From assembly GCF_019429485.1 (NCBI RefSeq), contig NZ_JAHXZN010000001.1, forward strand, positions 1,302,001 to 1,366,000: DNA of 64,000 nucleotides. The letters run 5' to 3'. Origin of the DNA: Sphingomonas citri. Its GTDB lineage: Bacteria; Pseudomonadota; Alphaproteobacteria; Sphingomonadales; Sphingomonadaceae. This document shows, piece by piece, positions 35,663-44,833 of the stretch (within the stretch, counting starts at the first letter, position 1; each line of letters starts with the position of its first letter). Under the pieces are notes generated by a model. That model did not search any database and was not told the origin of the DNA. It saw only the letters and a list, made by a program, of their open reading frames with translations. The position numbers were made by a program, and so were the translations under genes.

Positions 35663-37887
35663 CGCAGCGCGAAGCGCAGGTTGGCGCCAATTGTCCGGGG
35701 CCGCGTCACGCTGCCGGCGAAGGAGAAGGGGGCGTTGAGGATGCCATAGGTGTCGAACAGGTTCTTGGCGAACACGCCGGCCTCGATGCCGTCGCCGAGC
35801 CGGATCGCGGCGTTGAGGTCGACCAGGCTATAGTCCCCCTTCTGCAGCGTCGCGCCGAAGGCGACCGGGGCCGCCGATAGATAGCGGTGCGCAATGCCGA
35901 TGCGCGGCCGCAGCGGCGAGCTCCGCAGCTCCCAGTCGAGCTGGTTGGCGATGATCCAGTCCGACGCGCCGGGCAGCTGCGTGCCCGCGGCATAGCCGCC
36001 GCCCGCCGCATTGCTGTCGGGCAGCAGCCCGGACAGCCGCGCGTCATTGTAGGTGACGTTGGCGCTGTAGGTCAGGTTGGCGGTCGGACGGAAGACCAGC
36101 GACAGCTCGACGCCGTCGATCTTGGCCCCGCCGCCGTTGACGGTATAGGCATCGAAGGTGACGGGCGTGAACAGCCGCGACTGGATGTCGTTCCACTTGA
36201 TGTGGAAGGCGGCGATGTCGAACGACATCGCGCCCGGCACCAGCTCGAACTTGGCGCCGACCTCGTAGTTCTGCGTGCTGTCGCTGCCGAACGTCAGCGG
36301 CGTGCCCGAGGCGGCGCTGTAGACGTTGACGCCGCCGATGCGGAAACCCTCGGAATACAGGCCGTAGAGCGTGAAGCGGTCACTCGGCTTGTAGGCGAGC
36401 GACACCTTGGGGACGAAGCCCGACTGTTTCTGCGAGCCGGGCTGATAGTCGAACGGCGCGATCAGCGCTGCGTTCGGCAGGAACTGCAAGCGCGGCCGCG
36501 ACTCATATTGGAAGACGCGGCCGCCGAGCGTCAGTGTCACCTGGTCGAAGAAGGTGTAGGCCAGTTCGCCGAAGGCGGCGATCTCGCGCACGCGGTTGGT
36601 GCTGACGGTGCGCCGCAGCAGGTCTCCCGGCGCGATCACGCTGCTGGGCTGGCCGTCGAAGTCGGCAGGGTTGGCGTCGATATAATCGGCGATGCCGTCG
36701 AGCCGCGCGCCGTCGGTCGAGTCGGACCGCAGCTTGGTGTAATTGGCGCCGATCAGCCAGGTGAACGGCCCGGTGCCGCTCGAAGCCAGCCGCATCTCGC
36801 CATAATAGTTAGTGGACTTGCCGGTCGAGCTGGAGAGCTGCGGCGTGCCGGTGCGCGCGTCGATGCCGAGGAAGATGGAATCGTCGAACGCCAGATCCGC
36901 CTTCTTCTGCGTGTAGCTGCCGATCGCGGTGAAGTTGGCGAAGCCGAGCTCCTGGTCGAGCCGCAGGCTGTACAGCTGGATCTCGGTGTCCTGGTATTCG
37001 TCGACGTTGGTGTTCCGCTCGAACGTCTTCGGGTTGTCGCCGAACAGCACGTAGGTCTGGTCGTCGAGGTCATATTCCTGGTACATCGCGAGTGCGGCGA
37101 GCTTGGTGGTCGCGCCCGGCTGCCATATCACCGAGCCGCGCAGCCCGCGCACGCGCAGGTCGTTGCTGCCCTTCTCGCCGGTGCCGACGTTGTCGAGATA
37201 GCCCGCGTCGTAGCGCTGCAACGCCACCAGCCGCACCGCCAATTTGTCGTCGACCAGCGGGACGTTGACCATCGCCTTGGCGGCGTAGCTCGCCTCGCCT
37301 GCGCGCCGCGTGCTCGATACGATCCCCTCGGCGCCGGCGTCGAGCCGGGTGGGGTCGGCCTCGTTGACGACATAATTGACCGCGCCGCCCAGCGAGGAGG
37401 AGCCGAACAGCGTGCCCTGCGGCCCGCGCAGCACCTCAACCTGCTTCACGTCGAACGCGTCGATATCGGGGATGACGAGCGGGAAACCCGGCTCGACCAG
37501 CGGGATCTGATTGATGTAATAACCCGTCGTCGCCTGGTTGGCCTCGTGATAGGTGGTCGAGGCGACGCCGCGGATCACCACCTCGGAGACGCCCGGCTGA
37601 TAGTCGTTGAAGACCACGCCCGGCACGCGCGTGATATAATCCGACAGGCTCTGCGCGTTGAGCCGTTGCAGATTCTCCTGGGTCACCGCCGAGACCGAGC
37701 CGGCGACGTCGCTCGCGGCCTCGTCGCGCTTGGTCGCGGTGACCACGATCTCGCGCTCGCTGCCCGCGTCGGCGTCCGCGCTCGCCGCAGTGGGCGCTGC
37801 CTGCGCCGCCGCGGTGGTGCTCGCGAGCGTCATCGCCGCCGCTGCCAGGATACTCGCCCCCGCGAGTTGTGAAACGATCGTGCGCAT
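35659..37887 (-). CDS. TonB-dependent receptor
   Basis: A 742-residue outer-membrane receptor from the ATG at 37885-37887. Signal peptide: LAGASILAAAAMTLASTTAAAQA. The TonB-box-like segment 'EIVVTATKRDEAASD' is followed by a plug (about 55-170: 'NLQRLNAQSLSDYITRVPGV', 'VVIRGV', 'VEVLRGPQGTLFGSSSLGGAVNYV') and a barrel ending in ANLRFALR. This plug type is common among sphingomonad receptors annotated for iron complexes or diverse organics. It heads the minus-strand operon with AraC, esterase, PaiB-like and symporter genes and is divergent from the oligopeptidase gene, so import of a peptide-like or amine-containing substrate is a fair guess. Confidence 0.93.
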   Translation of the reverse strand: MRTIVSQLAGASILAAAAMTLASTTAAAQAAPTAASADADAGSEREIVVTATKRDEAASDVAGSVSAVTQENLQRLNAQSLSDYITRVPGVVFNDYQPGVSEVVIRGVASTTYHEANQATTGYYINQIPLVEPGFPLVIPDIDAFDVKQVEVLRGPQGTLFGSSSLGGAVNYVVNEADPTRLDAGAEGIVSSTRRAGEASYAAKAMVNVPLVDDKLAVRLVALQRYDAGYLDNVGTGEKGSNDLRVRGLRGSVIWQPGATTKLAALAMYQEYDLDDQTYVLFGDNPKTFERNTNVDEYQDTEIQLYSLRLDQELGFANFTAIGSYTQKKADLAFDDSIFLGIDARTGTPQLSSSTGKSTNYYGEMRLASSGTGPFTWLIGANYTKLRSDSTDGARLDGIADYIDANPADFDGQPSSVIAPGDLLRRTVSTNRVREIAAFGELAYTFFDQVTLTLGGRVFQYESRPRLQFLPNAALIAPFDYQPGSQKQSGFVPKVSLAYKPSDRFTLYGLYSEGFRIGGVNVYSAASGTPLTFGSDSTQNYEVGAKFELVPGAMSFDIAAFHIKWNDIQSRLFTPVTFDAYTVNGGGAKIDGVELSLVFRPTANLTYSANVTYNDARLSGLLPDSNAAGGGYAAGTQLPGASDWIIANQLDWELRSSPLRPRIGIAHRYLSAAPVAFGATLQKGDYSLVDLNAAIRLGDGIEAGVFAKNLFDTYGILNAPFSFAGSVTRPRTIGANLRFALR

Positions 37888-38070
37888 CGCCGCCCCCGTT
37901 CTTCTCAACATTGCTGTCGAAGATCATAGTTGACGCCGTTTCTTGCGGCGTGGCCGCGCGGACAGGGCCGATCGCCGTCGCGATCGGGCCATTTGCGCGG
38001 GCGCGATTGCGGCACGCGCCGGCCTGGCCCTAGCGTCGGCGACGACGCAGCGCGAGGACCCTTGACCGTC

Positions 38071-40239
38071 ATGCCCTCCCCCCTGACCGATCGCGCGCGC
38101 CGGCGCTTCCTCGTCGGCGCGGGTGCGACGGCGTTGCTCGTCGCGACGGAGGGGCCGGCGCGCGCGGGCGCCGCTCTGCCGACGCCGCCGGTCACGCCGC
38201 GCGTACCGCTGCTGCGTCACCAGCTCGGGCGGACGCGCGACGATCCCTATGCCTGGCTCAAATACGTCCCGCCTCAAGGGCAGCGCGACATCGCGACGAT
38301 GCCGTCCGCGATCCGCGATCATCTGCTCGCCGAGAACGCTTATGCCGGCGCCGTGCTCGACCGCGTCGCCACCGCGGAGCGCCGCTTCCTCGCCGCGCTC
38401 GACGCGCGCGCGCCGCTGGGCGGCGGCGCGCCCGACGTGACGCGCGGCGGCTGGACCTACAGCGTCGACGAGGCCGCGGGCGCGCACCCGCGCTACACCC
38501 GCCGCCGCACCGACACCGGGAACATCGAGCTGCTGCTCGACGAGAACGAGCGCGCGCACGGCCAAGCCTATTACCGCACCACCGGGCAGCAGGTCAGCCC
38601 GGACGGGCGCCTATACGCCTGGGCGGAGGACGTCGGCGGCAACGACCGGCATCGGCTGTGCGTGCGCGACCTCGCCAGCGGCGCGGTGCGCGTCGTCGTC
38701 GACACCGACGCTTATGGCTATGGCGGGCTGGTGTTCTCGCCCTCGTCGCGGTGGCTGTTCTGGATCTGGCGCGACGCGCGCAACCGGCCGACGCGGGTGT
38801 ATCGCACGCCGGTGACCGGCGGCGAGCGCGTGCTGGTCTACGAGGAGCACGACCCCGCGATCTTCATGGCGATCGCGCGCACCGCGGCGGACGGTTTCGT
38901 CGCGATCACGCTCTCGGGCCCGGACACGAGCGAGGTGCGGCTCGTCGCCGCCGAGGCGGAGGAGCGCGCCCCCGCGCTGGTCCGCCCGCGCGCGCCCGGG
39001 CGTCGCTACACGATCGATGAATGGGACGGCGCGCTGATCGCGCTGATCGAGGACGAGCAGGCGATCGACGGACGCGTCGCCCGGCTGGATCGCCGCAGCT
39101 TCGCCGAGACGAAAACGCTGGTGCCGCACCGCGCCGGCACGCAGATCCTCCAGCTGGTGCCGTTCCGGCGCACGCTGGCCTGGGTCGAGCGCCGCGACAC
39201 CTTGCCGCGGCTGATGCTGCTCGCCCCCGGCGGCACCGCGCGCGAGGTCGCCTTCGCCGGCGACGCCTATGCGCTGACAGTGCCGGGCGAGCAGGATTAT
39301 GCCGCACCGACCTGTCGCGCCACGATCGAGACCCCCGCCGCGCCGCCGCGCTGGGTCGCGGTCGATCTCGCGAGCGCGCGCGTGACGACGATCGCGACGC
39401 AGCGGTTCGCCGGCTACGACCCGGCACGCTTCACCGTGCGCCGGCTCTACGCCACCGCGCCTGACGGCGACCGCGTGCCGATCACCGTGCTGACTCGCCG
39501 CGGCGCGCGCGCGGATGGGCGTTCCCCGCTGCTGCTCTACGGCTATGGCGCCTACGGCGTGTCGAGCGAGGCGCTGTTCGACGTCGCGCCCACCGTCCTG
39601 GTGGAGCAGGGCTGGACCTACGCGATCGCGCACGTGCGCGGCGGCGCCGAGAAGGGCCGGCGCTGGTTCCTCGACGGGCGTCGCCACCACAAGCGCAACA
39701 GCTTCACCGACTTCATCGCCTGCGCGCAGCATCTCGCCGCGACCGGCCATGCGGCGCGCGACCGGATCGTGTCCTACGGCCTGTCCGCGGGCGGGCTGCT
39801 GGTGGGGGGCGCGATGAACCTGGCGCCGGCGCTCTGGGCGGGGGTGATCGCGACCGTGCCCTTCGTCGACATGCTCAACACGATGAGCGACGCGGATCAT
39901 CCGCTGGTGCCGCTGTTCCGCCCGGACTGGGGCGATCCGCTGTCGAACGCGGCCGACTATGACTACATGCTGGGCACCTCGCCCTATGAGAATGTACGGC
40001 CGGCGCCCTACCCGCCGCTGTTCACCACCGCCGGGCTCAAGGACGATCGCGTCGGTTACTGGGAGCCGGCCAAGCTGGTCGCCGCTGTCCGCGCCGCCTC
40101 GACCGCGCGCGCGCCCGCGCTGCTGCTCACCGACCTTGCCGCGGGCCACCAGGGCAGCGCCGGGCGTGACTCGGTCAACCACAAGATGGCGCGGCTCTAC
40201 GCCTTCGCGCAGGGCTGCGTCGACGGGAGCTTCGCGTGA
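38071..40239 (+). CDS. S9A prolyl oligopeptidase/oligopeptidase B-like, Tat signal
   Basis: A 722-residue serine peptidase starting at ATG 38071. A twin-arginine signal (RARRRFLVGAGATALLV) suggests periplasmic location. The N-terminal propeller is followed by the alpha/beta-hydrolase domain with the nucleophile in SYGLSAGGLLVG, the acid in 'KDDRVGYWEPAK' and the histidine in 'AAGHQGSAG'. 'LLLYGYGAYG' and 'HVRGGAEKGRRWF' are typical of the PtrB branch. It would cleave short peptides after basic or prolyl residues. Its stop overlaps the next gene's start by 4 nt. Confidence 0.92.
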   Translation: MPSPLTDRARRRFLVGAGATALLVATEGPARAGAALPTPPVTPRVPLLRHQLGRTRDDPYAWLKYVPPQGQRDIATMPSAIRDHLLAENAYAGAVLDRVATAERRFLAALDARAPLGGGAPDVTRGGWTYSVDEAAGAHPRYTRRRTDTGNIELLLDENERAHGQAYYRTTGQQVSPDGRLYAWAEDVGGNDRHRLCVRDLASGAVRVVVDTDAYGYGGLVFSPSSRWLFWIWRDARNRPTRVYRTPVTGGERVLVYEEHDPAIFMAIARTAADGFVAITLSGPDTSEVRLVAAEAEERAPALVRPRAPGRRYTIDEWDGALIALIEDEQAIDGRVARLDRRSFAETKTLVPHRAGTQILQLVPFRRTLAWVERRDTLPRLMLLAPGGTAREVAFAGDAYALTVPGEQDYAAPTCRATIETPAAPPRWVAVDLASARVTTIATQRFAGYDPARFTVRRLYATAPDGDRVPITVLTRRGARADGRSPLLLYGYGAYGVSSEALFDVAPTVLVEQGWTYAIAHVRGGAEKGRRWFLDGRRHHKRNSFTDFIACAQHLAATGHAARDRIVSYGLSAGGLLVGGAMNLAPALWAGVIATVPFVDMLNTMSDADHPLVPLFRPDWGDPLSNAADYDYMLGTSPYENVRPAPYPPLFTTAGLKDDRVGYWEPAKLVAAVRAASTARAPALLLTDLAAGHQGSAGRDSVNHKMARLYAFAQGCVDGSFA

Positions 40240-41255
40240 CGATCGTGTTCGACCCGCGCCAGCTGGCGCACGCCCCCGTGCGCGAGCTGCACAACGGCGA
40301 CTGGATCGCCTACAACGAATGCCCCGCGCGCGCGGAGTCGATCGTGGCGGCGCTCGGCGCCACGACGTGTGCGCGCGACCTCGGCATGACGCCGCTCGCG
40401 GCGGTGCACGACCCCGATTATCTCGCCTTCCTCCGCGTCGCGCACAGCGACTGGATCGCCGCGGGGCGGCAGGGCGACGCGATCGGCTATACTTGGCCAG
40501 TGGTCGGACGGCGCGCGCTCGACCTGACGCGGATCGACGCGCGTCTCGGGCGCTACAGCTACGACGCGGGGACGCCGATCGCGGCAGGCACGTGGGAGGC
40601 GGCCTATTGGTCGGCGCAGACCGCGCTGACCGCGCTCGACGAGGTCGCCGCGGGGGCGACGCGGCGGGCCTTCGCGCTGTGCCGCCCGCCCGGTCACCAT
40701 GCCGGGCGCGACTATCTCGGCGGCTATTGCTACCTCAACAACGCCGCGATCGTGGCGGCCGAGGCGCGGCGCCGCGGGCTCGGCCCGGTCGCGATCCTCG
40801 ACGTCGACTATCACCACGGCAACGGCACGCAGGACATCTTCTACGCCGACGGCGAGATGCTGTTCGTCTCGATCCACGCCGATCCAGTGACCGACTATCC
40901 CTTCTACTGGGGCCATGCCGACGAGATCGGCGCGGGCGCGGGCCGCGGTGCGACGCTCAACCTGCCGCTGCCGCGTGGCACCGGCTGGACGAGCTACGAA
41001 CCCGCGCTGGACCGCGCCCTCGAGGCGATCGCACGCTACGGCACTCGGCTGCTGGTGCTGTCGCTGGGCGCGGATCTCTACGCGGGCGACCCGATCTCCT
41101 ACTTCACCTTCGCGCGCGACGATTTCACCGCACTGGCCGCACGGCTCGCGGCGAGCGGACTGGCGATCGTGACGGTGATGGAAGGCGGCTATGCCACTGC
41201 CGCGCTGGGAGACAATGTCGCGGCGTTCGTCGCCGGGCTGCACGGCGGAGAGTAA
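40236..41255 (+). CDS. Histone-deacetylase family amidohydrolase, acetylpolyamine amidohydrolase-like
   Basis: A 339-residue zinc hydrolase; the GTG at 40236 overlaps the peptidase stop (GTGA). Motifs: 'RPPGHHAG' (H154, H155), 'LDVDYHHGNGTQ' (zinc ligands expected at D191 and H193), 'SLGADLYAGDP' (third ligand D280) and 'VMEGGY' (catalytic tyrosine). The segment 'YPFYWGHADEIGAGAG' matches the loop typical of bacterial acetylpolyamine amidohydrolases, which remove acetyl groups from acetylputrescine or acetylspermidine. Related bacterial HDAC-like enzymes act on other acylated amines, so the substrate is probable, not certain. No signal peptide: cytoplasmic. Confidence 0.88.
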   Translation: MTIVFDPRQLAHAPVRELHNGDWIAYNECPARAESIVAALGATTCARDLGMTPLAAVHDPDYLAFLRVAHSDWIAAGRQGDAIGYTWPVVGRRALDLTRIDARLGRYSYDAGTPIAAGTWEAAYWSAQTALTALDEVAAGATRRAFALCRPPGHHAGRDYLGGYCYLNNAAIVAAEARRRGLGPVAILDVDYHHGNGTQDIFYADGEMLFVSIHADPVTDYPFYWGHADEIGAGAGRGATLNLPLPRGTGWTSYEPALDRALEAIARYGTRLLVLSLGADLYAGDPISYFTFARDDFTALAARLAASGLAIVTVMEGGYATAALGDNVAAFVAGLHGGE

Positions 41256-41641
41256 GCGGCAACCATCAATATGATGCCAAAGACCCCTAAGCAGCCGTTC
41301 AGGCGCGACCGCGGCGCAGTTCATTCTCGGCCCCCATGGCGTGCTGGACCAAACCCGCGATCTGGAGCTGATCGGGGTCGGCCGAACACGACTCGAGATG
41401 GACCTCTTCCGCGTGGCCGCGGCGCAGGCTCGCGGATCGTGCCACACAGAGATGGCGAGGCGGGATATCTTAGACAGATGTATCAGCGAGTGTCACGGGC
41501 CCTTGAGAGCGGCCGCTCTTGACCCTCTCAAACCGCATCGTTGCACCTTGTGCAATCATGATTGCAGAGACAGATTGTTGCGCATCTGGGAAACATTCCT
41601 AAATGGGCGCTCGGCCGGTATGTCGGCCACGGAGACTACCC
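41256..41641. other. Intergenic stretch without a recognised gene
   Basis: About 385 nt after the amidohydrolase gene. Short open frames on both strands show no family resemblance and no ribosome site. The last part (41600-41641) contains GGAG before the small gene at 41642. Confidence 0.4.
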
Positions 41642-41728
41642 ATGCGTATGTTTGAGACCGCCGCCAGCACCGCGCTGGCGATCGCGGCGCAAGCGCTGGT
41701 GGTTGGTGTTGTGCTTACCACGCTCTGA
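41642..41728 (+). CDS. Small hydrophobic peptide (28 residues)
   Basis: A 28-codon frame (MRMFETAASTALAIAAQALV then VGVVLTTL) with a GGAG ribosome site about 10 nt before the ATG and a strong hairpin 12 nt after the stop. One transmembrane helix. Short peptides beginning 'MR.FETA' and rich in Ala/Val are, to my knowledge, frequent in sphingomonad genomes and lack assigned function. The presence of a ribosome site and terminator-like hairpin on such a short frame argues that it is a real gene. Confidence 0.6.
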   Translation: MRMFETAASTALAIAAQALVVGVVLTTL

Positions 41729-41739
41729 TCATCGGCTGA

Positions 41740-41764
41740 CCGCTCCCCTTACCAAGGGGAGCGG
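41740..41764 (+). terminator. Strong hairpin after the 28-residue gene
   Basis: CCGCTCCCCTT-ACC-AAGGGGAGCGG is a perfect 11-bp stem with a 3-nt loop. No T-run follows, so termination would rely on the stem alone or on Rho. Confidence 0.6.
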
Positions 41765-41918
41765 CGCGTCCGTTCGAGATCGAACGCTCCCATAGGCCGC
41801 AGCATTCGACATACTCTCGCTCCGGTGCGATGGCGACGGTCTATGAGGCTGGGAGCGCCGTCTCAGCCGTCGACGCTCGAGCCGTTCGCCTCTTCATCAC
41901 TCGATCGTCCTTTGCGGC

Positions 41919-42568
41919 TTACCTCAAGGGACTGGACACCTGGAACCATCCGCAGGCGCCCCCCCCAACGCGTAGGTCCGCCTGAGACACTCGCGTCAGG
42001 TGCAGCGTCCACGCTGCCTGATCAGTTTGGACCGGCGTGACCAGCATCCTGCGGACCTGCCCGCCTCTCACGCGCAACAGCTTCCTGATCTGCTTCTCGG
42101 ACAGCGCGCCGCGCTCGGCGACGGCGCGGATCACGCAGCTTTGGACACGCGCTCGATAAACTTCCTCGAGCGGCTTGAGGCCGGCAAGGATGACGAGGAT
42201 GATGACGGTGGCTATCGCGGCAGCAGCGTAGAGGCCGGCTCCTGCGGCGAGGCCAAGCGCGGCTACCGCCCAGATGCTGGCGGCCGTGATCATGCCTCGC
42301 ACGGTGTTGCCGCGATGCAGGATCGACCCGGCACCGAGGAACCCCACGCCTGAGACGACCTGCGCAGCGATCCGTGAGGGACCAAGCATCAGGTGGGCCA
42401 TCCGCTTGGCAACCTCGAACCCGTGAGCCGAGACGATCATGAGCCGTGCCGCCCCAGGGCGACCAACATGTGCGTCCGTATGCCAGCCGACCAGAGCAGA
42501 GGCTCGCGCTCGAAGCCGACGAAGCTTCCCAGCGCTGCTTCTGCCAACAACCGTATAGCGATACCCAC
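41919..42568 (-). pseudogene. mgtC: MgtC/SapB-family membrane protein, frameshifted
   Basis: Read with one frame change, the gene encodes an MgtC-like protein of about 216 residues. The 5' part from the GTG at 42566-42568 reads 'AIRLLAEAALGSFVGFERE' and 'SAGIRTHMLVALG', then runs into a TGA. After a shift of one base in the G-run at 42452-42455 (minus strand), the frame continues 'AARLMIVSAHGFEVAKRM', 'QVVSGVGFLGAGSI' and 'VRGMITAASIWAVAALGLAAG', the MgtC core, to the stop at 41919. A single G missing from a homopolymer explains it, so it may be a true mutation or a sequencing error. MgtC proteins act in Mg2+ limitation and modulate ATP synthase. Confidence 0.8.
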
Positions 42569-42684
42569 ATGCGAGATCACATCAGCGTAAAGCGTCGAGG
42601 CCCCGCTGCGTTCCGGTGCAAGGTCAACAAGGTTGACCCATCATCGCAGCGCCGACACAAGGCAGCCTGCACCGGGAGATCAGC

Positions 42685-43500
42685 ATGCGCCTTTGGCTCA
42701 AAGCATCGTGTCTGTCCGCGCTGGCGCTTGGCGTCGGGGCGGTCGCCTTCGGCGCCGATCGGCCGTCCGGGTACTTGGCGCCAGGCGAGTTCGATGTCAC
42801 TCACGTGATCGAGCCGGCGCCCCGGAAGGGCGATCCTCGCTACGAGACCGATCGCAAGATCTTCAAGGCGACGCGCGCGCTGGTGGGCACGCCGCGGTGG
42901 CAGCTCGCCACCAACGACGCCGAGATCAACGCGCGCGCGCTCCTGCGTGATTTCAGCTGCTCCGTCGGCGTGGTGTTGACCCCGGAGAGCGCCCCTCACG
43001 TCGCGAACGTGATCGCACGCGCCGCGCGGGACACTGGGGCGCAGACATCGCGCGCGAAGGAGTTCTACCAGCGCAATCGACCATACACGATCGACAAGGG
43101 ACGCATCTGCCAGGCGCCGGCCGAGCTGTACGACGAGAAGGCGCACCGGGTCAGCTACGACTATCCATCGGGGCATACGACCTACGGGTGGACCCATGCG
43201 CTGGTGCTCGCCGCGCTGGCACCCGATCGGGCGCAGCAGATCCTGGAGCGCGGGCGTGCTTATGGCGACAGTCGCTTCATCTGCGGCGCACACAACGAGA
43301 GCGCGGTCGAGGGCGGCATGCTGTCCGCCTCGGCCACGATGGCGCTCGTGGCCACCAAGACGGCCTATCAGGCCGACCTGTCCGCAGCGCGTGCCGAGCT
43401 CGCCGCATTGCGCGCGAGCGGTCCGCAGCCGCAGGGATGTGAGACGGAGGCTGCGCTTCTCGCACAGCATGTCATGCCCAATCTCGGTCGCGACCATTGA
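42685..43500 (+). CDS. Class A non-specific acid phosphatase (PAP2 superfamily)
   Basis: A 271-residue exported enzyme with a signal peptide (LSALALGVGAVAFG). The PAP2 motifs are K125-x6-R132-P (KEFYQRNRP), P161-SGH-164 (YDYPSGHTTYGW) and S196-R197-x5-H203 (SRFICGAHNESAVEGG). The last motif normally ends in Asp; here it is A207, so the charge-relay partner of the nucleophilic H203 is missing, although the rest is intact. Relatives hydrolyse organic phosphomonoesters in the periplasm to release phosphate. Reduced activity or a compensating acid elsewhere is possible. Confidence 0.88.
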   Translation: MRLWLKASCLSALALGVGAVAFGADRPSGYLAPGEFDVTHVIEPAPRKGDPRYETDRKIFKATRALVGTPRWQLATNDAEINARALLRDFSCSVGVVLTPESAPHVANVIARAARDTGAQTSRAKEFYQRNRPYTIDKGRICQAPAELYDEKAHRVSYDYPSGHTTYGWTHALVLAALAPDRAQQILERGRAYGDSRFICGAHNESAVEGGMLSASATMALVATKTAYQADLSAARAELAALRASGPQPQGCETEAALLAQHVMPNLGRDH

Positions 43501-43600
43501 GCTCCTTTGCGGCTGGATCTGCAGGGCGTATCTGAGGGTGCTGTCAATTTTATGCGACATCGTCTCTACACGATATAGGTCGCCTTCGGCCCACGTCGGA

Positions 43601-43969
43601 TCAGCTGACGAGCGCCTTCCACTCGGCCAGCGCCTCGGAGCGGCCCTTCTTGTAGGCCTGCCTGTCGACGAGATGGCGTTCGTGGTGGAAGGGGGCATGG
43701 ACGGTGGCGTGAACCGAGGCGAACTTCTGTGGCGTTCGCATTCGTCGAAACCGCAGCATCGCTCGTTCTCGTCGTCGGAACGGCAGGTGCGAGTTCTCGA
43801 CGCGGTTGTTCGCCCAGCGACCCACCTCCTGCTTCTCGCGGCTGCTAAGCTCCTTCAGCGGCGCACCGTTGGAGCGCAGACCATCGGTGGTGATCGCCTC
43901 AGGCGAGCCATGGCGTTTGAGCGCCTTCTTCATACGTGCGAGCGCTGCCCTGGTTTGGCAGATAAGCAA
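43601..43969 (-). mobile_element. IS6-family transposase, C-terminal fragment
   Basis: A 122-residue frame carrying the C-terminal half of an IS6-type DDE transposase: 'ARMKKALKRHGSPEAITTDGLRS' (second acidic residue in TDG) and 'NNRVENSHLPFRRRERAMLRFRR' (third acidic residue). The N-terminal zinc/HTH part and the first catalytic aspartate are absent; the similarity fades near 43985. No terminal inverted repeats were identified. The element is inactive. A shorter copy of its extreme end is at 31713-31772. Confidence 0.85.
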
Positions 43970-44084
43970 GTCGATGCTGACGCCTCGTACCTTTGGCCAG
44001 GCCGAGGGGTGTGACCAGACATGTCGATCGAGGTCAAAATCACAGTTGAAGGCGGCTCGAACCGAGACGCGCTAGCTTGGCGGG

Positions 44085-44294
44085 ATGGCCATGCTTCCCT
44101 GCCTACCTTGCTCGGCGGCTGGATACCGCCAGGATGCTGAGCGATGTCGTCGCCTCGCTGAAGGCGTCGCAGACCACGACGCAGAGCTGATGCGGTCGCT
44201 CGCTCGCGTCAACGATCTTCGCGTTGTGCAGGCTGAGGCGTGTGAACGATTGCGCGCCGCTGCACCCAACATAGGTGAAGGCATTTTTCTTTGA
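44085..44294 (+). CDS. Small hypothetical protein, helical
   Basis: A 69-residue frame whose middle, 'YRQDAERCRRLAEGVADHDAELM' and onwards, resembles the many small alphaproteobacterial proteins of the pattern 'YR..AE.CR.LA'. The first ATG is at 44085 and a second in-frame ATG at 44091. No strong ribosome site. No function is assigned to such proteins; two others of similar character are at 53142 and 62769. Confidence 0.45.
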   Translation: MAMLPCLPCSAAGYRQDAERCRRLAEGVADHDAELMRSLARVNDLRVVQAEACERLRAAAPNIGEGIFL

Positions 44295-44350
44295 CCTCGA
44301 ACCCCAATCTCGGCCTTGATGTGCATCATAAGTCACAAGGAGAAGCGCCC

Positions 44351-44740
44351 GTGGCTGGCGAAGCTGCGTTCATCCTGCTGATTGAGGATGATCCTGACAT
44401 AAGCGCCATAGCGATCATGGCATTGCACCTAGATCCAAACTTTACAGTCACAGCCATGCGGACCGGCTCGGACGCTCTTCAACACCTCGAACATTCACCG
44501 AGACCGGATATTATACTGATCGACAACAACCTCCCTGACATGGAGGGAGTGGCTCTCTTGCAATCTATTAAGGTTAATATGGAGGATGCACCTCCAATCG
44601 CGTTTCTCACAGCGGCGGTGCGATCCTCCGATGTCGAGCGGTATACGGCGGCAGGCGCGGTGGGCACCATCGCGAAGCCGTTCGACCCGATTAGCCTGGC
44701 TGCGCAGGTTCGGGCACTGCTCCCTTCGACGCTCGGCTAA
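44351..44740 (+). CDS. Single-domain response regulator
   Basis: A 129-residue receiver domain. The GTG at 44351 is preferred because AAGGAGAA lies 6-13 nt upstream; earlier in-frame GTG and TTG codons lack a ribosome site. The acidic pair D13/D14 (IEDDPD), phosphoacceptor D58 (ILIDNNLPD), T87 (FLTA) and K109 (AKPF) are all present. It has no output domain, so it acts as a relay or allosteric switch. No histidine kinase is adjacent; the diguanylate cyclase 0.5 kb away has its own sensor part. Confidence 0.9.
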   Translation: MAGEAAFILLIEDDPDISAIAIMALHLDPNFTVTAMRTGSDALQHLEHSPRPDIILIDNNLPDMEGVALLQSIKVNMEDAPPIAFLTAAVRSSDVERYTAAGAVGTIAKPFDPISLAAQVRALLPSTLG

Positions 44741-44833
44741 GTCGCTGCGTCGATTTCGGCGCAAGCAGGTAGCGCTTTTGTCAGAAGATGGATGCTACTC
44801 GGCGCTGATGCCCAAGCGACGAAGGCCAATCAC

